Below are positions 58,675 to 64,000 of a DNA stretch of 64,000 bases, piece by piece (the first letter of the stretch is position 1; each line of letters begins with the position of its first letter). Below the pieces are notes generated by a model. It worked only from the letters and a program-made list of their open reading frames with translations, was not told where the DNA came from and made no database searches. The DNA is taken from positions 63,936,931 through 64,000,930 of the forward strand of contig OZ024869.1 in the NCBI GenBank assembly GCA_964017185.1, in the 5' to 3' direction. This stretch comes from Rugalucina vietnamica (Eukaryota; Mollusca; Bivalvia; Lucinida; Lucinidae). The translations under genes and the position numbers were made by a program.

Positions 58675-59918
58675 AAAACAAACAAACAAACAAACAGACA
58701 AAAATCGTACAGAGCCGTATCTTTAGCTTGTATTTGACGAGGGATAGGGTCTAGCCACGAGAAATAACTTCGTACAAGTTATCTTCTATTTATGCAATGG
58801 TTACACCCCTTGGCTTGTTTACAGTTATCAGTGATGTCGTGTCGGAGTCAACAGTACTATCATAGTATGGGAGTCAATGTGTCTTGCTCACGACAGGATA
58901 GAACCGGTGGTGGTAGGTTCGAACCCAGGGCCGAGTTTGAGAGAAAAACTCAGGGATAGGGATTATGTGAAGTTTATGAATAACTTAACCGAAAACGAGT
59001 CTAAGATTAGAGAGCTATCAAAGAATGCAATTTGCAGTAAAACGATGTTTCTATTGGTTTTCAAAAGCAATAAAACATTTTCGACCTTTGCTTAGCCAAC
59101 TTGATGTGGACGGAGATGCTGCCACCCTAAGCGTGTACGAGTTGCTGAAACCGTGGCTAGCATCAAGCTTGTATATTTTTATAAGTCGATTTCTCTTCCT
59201 TCAAGGGCGAACTTTTGTTGTGGAAAGTAGCTTTACAAGTACCAGGATATCGCCACTTTCATGATGAGCGACGTCGGGAGAAACTGCCTTAATTTTTGGG
59301 ACGTAGGACGGGTGGTGGTGGCGAGAGCGACTTCTACTTAGAAAGGCCAATCTGACAGGCCATTTTCTCTAATACAAGTGGGATCGCCTTATCATGTTTA
59401 AATGAACGCAAAACACGATTTTAAACAGTAAAATTTATTTGCTGTATACAAGTATGAAAGAAAGTGTCAGTGTAGAGTATACATAATTGTTGTTTATGAT
59501 GATACGTATTAAGATAAATAACATAAATTTAAATTTTGGTTCAGTTTTCAAGGACCATAATTATCAAAGATGTAAACCACACCTTACAAGCAGAGACTTC
59601 GAAACTGTACCCGCTTTAAAAGAGCCGTTGTTCTCATTTTAACCGTTGCAATGATTTCCTTGGCATTGTTCTTTGGCTGTTTCTTTCTTTCCTTTTTTCT
59701 TTCTTTCATCGAGCACAGATTTGAGTATGTTAGCCCGAAACTGTAAGAACACTGGATGCTTGGACATGAATGCATGTAAGGCAAAATGTAATATAACACA
59801 CGGTGCAAATCTTGCCGTGGCTTAGTTTCAGGTCAAACATCTTTTAAAAGTGCAGCTGAAAGCTCTTGAGATCTAATCGGCGTGTGCTTCGTTTTATACT
59901 GTACGTGTATGTTCTGTT
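58673..59918. other. Sequence upstream of the TSP1-lectin gene
   Basis: GGTTCGAACCC at 58917-58927 matches a tRNA B-box, but no A-box or cloverleaf was found; it may be SINE-derived. A TTTTATA stretch at 59892-59898 lies too close to the start codon to be a convincing TATA box. Nothing else was recognised. Confidence 0.4.
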
Positions 59919-60728
59919 ATGAAAAACATGGGCGATATACGGATTCTCGCCGTGCAAGTGTTGATAACTGTCTTGTTTGTGGGAGTTGCGTCACAGTTTG
60001 GGACCGAATTTGTTTCACGTGCAGCGGAATGTTCCCAGTGCTCGGATGATACTTTAACTAAAAGCCAGGAACCAAACCACAACCAACGGGGCAATGAGAC
60101 CCTCAGTGAGGAGACCTTGATGTTTACAAACTGGATTCTGCAGGAAATTAACAGCACATTTGACATGTTCAATGCGTTCGCTGGGACACTTGGCAAAAGT
60201 GGGTTTACATTGTGGTCCAAATGGAATAGATGCTCTATCAAAGGCCACACTCAACAACGGTTTAGATCATGCATATTAGGTCGGATCGGCGGCCTATACT
60301 GTTCCGGAGAAAATATTGGCATCAGACCATGCTGTCCTCACGGATATCTGGATTTGCGACCGCTTGGATTCAAGAGTTGCATCAAATATCACCACCACAG
60401 CACAAACCATACCGATGCAGAAGAAAGATGTGCTAGGTCTAACGGGCATTTGATAGAAATAACGAACTTAGAAAAGAAAGACGTGGTACAAAATTACGTG
60501 GAGCAAATACCAAACTTGATAACGTATCAATATTTCCACGTTGACGGTGAGCTCGTGAACGGCACGTGGGTGAACAGGAATGGTGTGCCACTGGACTATA
60601 TACCCTGGGGTGATGAACCTTACCTAAAGCCCGGGTGGGTTTATCTGGGACTTCACCCTGAGGATTTCCTTATGTATGATATCCAAAGAGATTACCGTCG
60701 TCAATATGTTTGTGAAATCGACCTTTAA
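59919..60728 (+). CDS. Secreted protein with thrombospondin type-1 repeat and C-type lectin-like domain
   Basis: An intact 269-codon frame without introns. A hydrophobic segment at residues 8-24 looks like a signal peptide. Residues 96-139 form a TSP1 repeat (W99, W102, C105, R114, R116, C118, C128, C138). Residues 139-266 form a C-type lectin-like domain: CPHGY, C154, DAEERC (C171), WGDEP (230-234) where carbohydrate-binding members often carry an EPN-type loop, and a closing YVCE (C265). The two cysteines of the usual inner disulfide are both absent (W240 and the 255-260 region stand in their place), and the calcium-site WND is MYD. Potential N-glycosylation sites: N59, N78, N163, N214. The likely role is an extracellular recognition or matrix protein; sugar binding is doubtful. 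A candidate AATAAA is at 61386-61391. The start was chosen as the first Met before the signal-like segment; M4 is an alternative. Confidence 0.87.
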   Translation: MKNMGDIRILAVQVLITVLFVGVASQFGTEFVSRAAECSQCSDDTLTKSQEPNHNQRGNETLSEETLMFTNWILQEINSTFDMFNAFAGTLGKSGFTLWSKWNRCSIKGHTQQRFRSCILGRIGGLYCSGENIGIRPCCPHGYLDLRPLGFKSCIKYHHHSTNHTDAEERCARSNGHLIEITNLEKKDVVQNYVEQIPNLITYQYFHVDGELVNGTWVNRNGVPLDYIPWGDEPYLKPGWVYLGLHPEDFLMYDIQRDYRRQYVCEIDL

Positions 60729-60936
60729 TAATTACGATTTGACTCGAAATGAATGTGTGCATGCTGCAAAACCATGAGCCTGCTATTGGAGAGAGTGACT
60801 GATCAGAGTCGACACAGGCTCAACTCGACTGATAGTATACTAAATTCTCAATACCATAGATGTGAAAATATGACATAAAAACCTTTTTTTGTTCGAAAGT
60901 CAGTCGATGGTACTCTGTTTATGACGGTTAACCACC

Positions 60937-61143
60937 GGGGCCTAGTTGTTCAAAACTTCGTTAGCTTAACGGTGTCGTTAAGCCCTCAATTCGTTAACTA
61001 TATATATCTCGACTTCAAAAGCAAATGCAATTTATTTTTTGTTGAAAAAATGTGAGAATCCTTTGCAATACAAAGGATTCTCACGATTTTTCAACAAAAA
61101 TAACAGTGCATTAAGACATCGTTAATTTTAACAACTGGTTCCG
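60937..61143. mobile_element. Small MITE, ~207 bp
   Basis: CCGGGGCCTAGTTGTTCAAA is matched by inverted TTTTAACAACTGGTTCCGG. A strong internal hairpin, TGAGAATCCTTTG CAATA CAAAGGATTCTCA, with flanking TTGTTGAAAAA arms spans 61040-61098. Confidence 0.7.
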
Positions 61144-61984
61144 GATCATCCAAACTGGACAAGGAACGCTGTTCTGATGAGCATGTGATATTCGGAATGA
61201 TTATGTCATAAAAAAAAGTGTGATTGACCTTTTATGGCTTTAGTTATTCAATTTTTGCATTGCTTCGATTTTCGTTTTCTTTTCTTTTACAATAACTTGT
61301 CTGCACCGTCGCCAACTTTAAAAATTGCATTGTCGAATTAGTTTCGCTTGCACATTTCTAAAACCTTTAATAATAGTCATGTTGGAATAAAGTATAATGG
61401 ATCACGCAATGTTTGTAGTTACATCACAAGAAAGTACACAATGACATGTAACGTTTGTTTGCTAAAGTTACAAAATTAAACAAACTATATAGGATATTTC
61501 TTCATCACTAAGGAATTTAAAGACATATCTAATCAATAAAATTCTGTTATCAATACGGAATGGTAAAATCAGAGCTCGATCAATGTGCGTACGTTTTTCT
61601 TTGCATCCCGTAAGCTTGATATTGAGCTCGGCTTTGTTGTGCAGTCTCATGTTTTGACAACAAGATCCCGTATCCACAACTTTGCTATCGACTTCAGTCA
61701 TAAATTTTGACCAACGCATACAAAAATGGCAGAAAACTGCAACTAAGTACTTTTAAAAATGAAACTTACATCAGCAATGCGATTGCCGAATGCGATTGCC
61801 GAGCAATCGCATTATACCGACATTAAACACAATTTGTGCGCACCAGTGGGTACACACTAACGAGATAGCCTTCAGGAAGTCAATGCAAAGCTAATCTCTT
61901 GTCAAAAATTTTCCTGTGCAATGTCTGGTAATTTATTGTTTTGTTTTATTGATCTCTTCCTGATTTTAATGTTAATTTTAACGA
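61144..61984. other. No recognised feature
   Basis: AT-rich intergenic DNA. GCGATTGCCGAATGCGATTGC at about 61780 is a minor direct repeat. Confidence 0.5.
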
Positions 61985-62198
61985 TATGAGACGCCTCGTG
62001 GGAAACCCAACAATGTGGTTTCCGAACAGGTCCGACACAAACCAGCCCGCTATACAAGCACAGGAAAGAGCTAGAAGCTTGAAATTTCGGATTTAAGTAG
62101 AAGAGAACATGTACTATCAGAGTAGCGAAAACAAAGGCGCTGATCAGCTTCGCGGTTTTGCCTATGCAGATTGCTGGTTTTCCCACGGGGCGGCTCTA
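61985..62198. mobile_element. MITE family M, opposite orientation
   Basis: TATGAGACGCCTCGTGGGAA, CCAACAATGTGGTTTCCGAA, AAATTTCGGATTTAAG, ACAAAGGCGCTGATCAGCTT and a closing GGTTTTCCCACGGGGCGGCT follow the family order, inverted relative to 22551-22790. Confidence 0.8.
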
Positions 62199-62615
62199 TT
62201 GTAGTGTCAGATTGCAATTGTTGCTGTTGACGCCATAGCGGTCATACTGACGCAGCCTGTGCATATGTTAGTTGTCTGATTCCTCCAATAGCTGGGGTAT
62301 TTCTTGACTGGGAGGTTGTACCATAAACCAACTCTTCCATTAGACCGAATATACCTCAGGCTAACGTTCTACACTTTGTGTGCTACACTGTCAACTCCGA
62401 ATCTGTCGCTTTGTCACGTGATGACCAGGGATGTGCTACTACTCTTAAACGAGTATTGGCTCATGTTCCCCTAAGACATGTATTTGCTCCCCAGCTCCCT
62501 CAGATAATCACAAGTGTTCCCCAGCCCCGAAAATGAAGTAACTCTCCCAAAAACCTCTGGTCAAGTAGTAATGCTTAAGAATTATATGTCACTGAATATG
62601 TTCCGATATTATTTA

Positions 62616-62960
62616 CCGTATTCGTTCTAAGAAGCGCACAGTGCGCTTAATTTTTCAGAGTAACTCAAAGTTGAGGTAACAAAAACATCATTTTAAGAAG
62701 CGCACACTAAGATAAACTGCTGAAATTACCAAGTAAAATATACCAATGACCATGTGTCATTTTTAAGTGTTCAAATTGTTGCAACATAGTGTTTGATCAT
62801 CTAGGGTTAAGCTTATATGCGGCTTATACGGAATTAAAGTGTAAAATTGGTATAAAATGACAATTTGCTTGTCGTGCAGTGTGCGCTTATGCTCGTGATA
62901 TTTCGAAACAACCGGAGTGTGCGCTTATTGGAACATGTGCGCTAATTAGAACGAATACGG
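62616..62960. mobile_element. MITE, 345 bp, TA target duplication
   Basis: CCGTATTCGTTCTAA-AAGCGCACA is inverted at the right end (TGTGCGCTAATTAGAACGAA, then TACGG). TA flanks both sides (62614-62615, 62961-62962). AAGCGCAC/GTGCGCTTA motifs recur inside. Probably mariner-derived. Confidence 0.85.
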
Positions 62961-64000
62961 TATTATCAACCCCCCCCCCCCCGCCTCCATCCACAGTCCT
63001 GTGAATGGGCGGAGATAGCTGTGGAAATGATTTGTTGGAAATGATGTGATTTACCCTCGATTTGACCCCACAGTGCCGCGGGGAACTGCCCAGGTTTGCA
63101 TTATATTTGCAAAAAAAAAAACAACAGCATTTTGACTGGTGCATATAATGTGACAATCATCAAAGTTTGTACTTGAATGTCGTTCTGTTGTAAAGTTTCA
63201 AGCTCTTTCCATTACCCTGGTTGGAAGAGATTTGTGTTTGCTCCAATTGATTACATATACACTGTATGCTAAAGATGATCGGAGGGGTCGGAGGGTGAGT
63301 AGGAGGGGGTTTGATCACAGATCACATTGATGCTAATTTATTTTAATGAACTAACATTTTTTCCTAGTTGAAATGCGTATGCGACCTATGTTGATCGGGA
63401 CCAGTCATTGTAGAGCGAGCTTATATGAAGGAAACCGTTTTAAACAAAGAAAATTTCGACTCATCCGCGTTTAGGGTGGACAGGTATGACGTATTTACCA
63501 AAAAAGTTATATACCTATTTCAACACGCAACACTACCCAAGGTGCTAGAATGCATCGGTACTGGTTACAGTTTTCTACCATTATTTACGTGTTCACGTGC
63601 GAAAAATGACATAGTTTTGTTTTACCATGCATCTCCGAGTCAACCGTTACAAGTTTCAAGAACATGTGACTTGCATGTAATGTTCTGGATAAGACGCTGT
63701 TTACCGGTTTGGGCATGGCAGTCATATTGGGACTATTTATTGCGATCTCCCGTTGGGTTGGGAGATCGCATATATTATAGTTGATCAAGATCAGAACGTG
63801 TGGCTTAATCGACCACTGCGGTCGGGTTTTCATTGGAATGACCTGTATCTGTGGATAAGAAATCGTGAACCAGTCAAAGACCAACAAGCCAATGTCGATT
63901 AAAATCCAGAATAACTTTGTTTATTGGTCACACTAAACACCGTAATATACTGTCGGGGTCCGTGGAAACACCACAAACCACCCAAACACTTAAAGTGTCA
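62961..64000. other. Window end, no supported gene
   Basis: A C-run (62970-62982) and a strong hairpin TGCGATCTCCCGTTGGGTTG followed by GGAGATCGCA (63744-63771) are visible. A 119-codon open frame from 63425 has no recognisable domain and is not called. Confidence 0.4.

Noticed and set aside
58455..58676. Arg/Glu-rich open frame
   Set aside because: It is the GA microsatellite read as protein.
58880..58950. tRNA gene suggested by GGTTCGAACCC
   Set aside because: No A-box, acceptor stem or cloverleaf could be built; at most a SINE remnant.
63425..63784. 119-codon open frame near the right edge
   Set aside because: No domain, signal peptide or composition distinct from its surroundings; overlapping open frame on the other strand.

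Overview
The window looks like nuclear DNA of an invertebrate animal, most likely a bivalve mollusc or another lophotrochozoan. The evidence is AT-rich sequence, spliced genes with large introns, TTAGGG-type telomeric motifs, several non-LTR retrotransposon clades, dense non-autonomous DNA transposons, two tandem-repeat elements built like bivalve pearl-type elements, and a secreted thrombospondin-1/C-type-lectin protein. Nothing bacterial or plasmid-like is present. The species is inferred, not shown.

1-22.1 kb: a minus-strand gene for a kelch-repeat protein. Seven exons (22089-21950, 11177-11098, 8668-8596, 7028-6870, 1970-1741, 1279-1204 and 949 to beyond base 1) join with consistent splice sites and phases. 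They give a kelch propeller followed by a long low-complexity tail that runs off the window. Its introns hold most of the unusual DNA in this half: a 4.4 kb inverted-repeat element filled with a ~187-bp tandem repeat; a pearl-like element; a Tc1-like element carrying a hAT MITE; and, in the 10.8 kb intron, a 5.6 kb complex satellite. That satellite mixes interstitial telomeric (CCCTAA) tracts with (GTCGACAR)n arrays.

22.1-38.3 kb: intergenic or upstream sequence made of stacked transposons. A second inverted-repeat element (25629-33696) carries a diverged array of the same ~187-bp repeat and was hit by a young, 5'-truncated LINE (28163-31405, 12-bp target duplication, 54-bp poly-A). A third element (33700-38293) directly abuts it.

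38.3-54.6 kb: broken LINEs of several clades (40.3-44.4, 46.7-47.4, 47.6-49.8 and 49.8-54.5 kb). They are interrupted by inverted-repeat elements, two of which have 9-bp target duplications.

54.6-58.7 kb: diverged and palindromic tandem repeats rich in TGACGTCA motifs, then a GA microsatellite.

59.9-60.7 kb: an intact intronless plus-strand gene for a secreted TSP1 + C-type-lectin-like protein, followed by small MITEs to the window end.

The only cellular genes I can support are the kelch gene and the TSP1-CTLD gene. The rest is mobile or repetitive DNA, much of it nested in a readable order.
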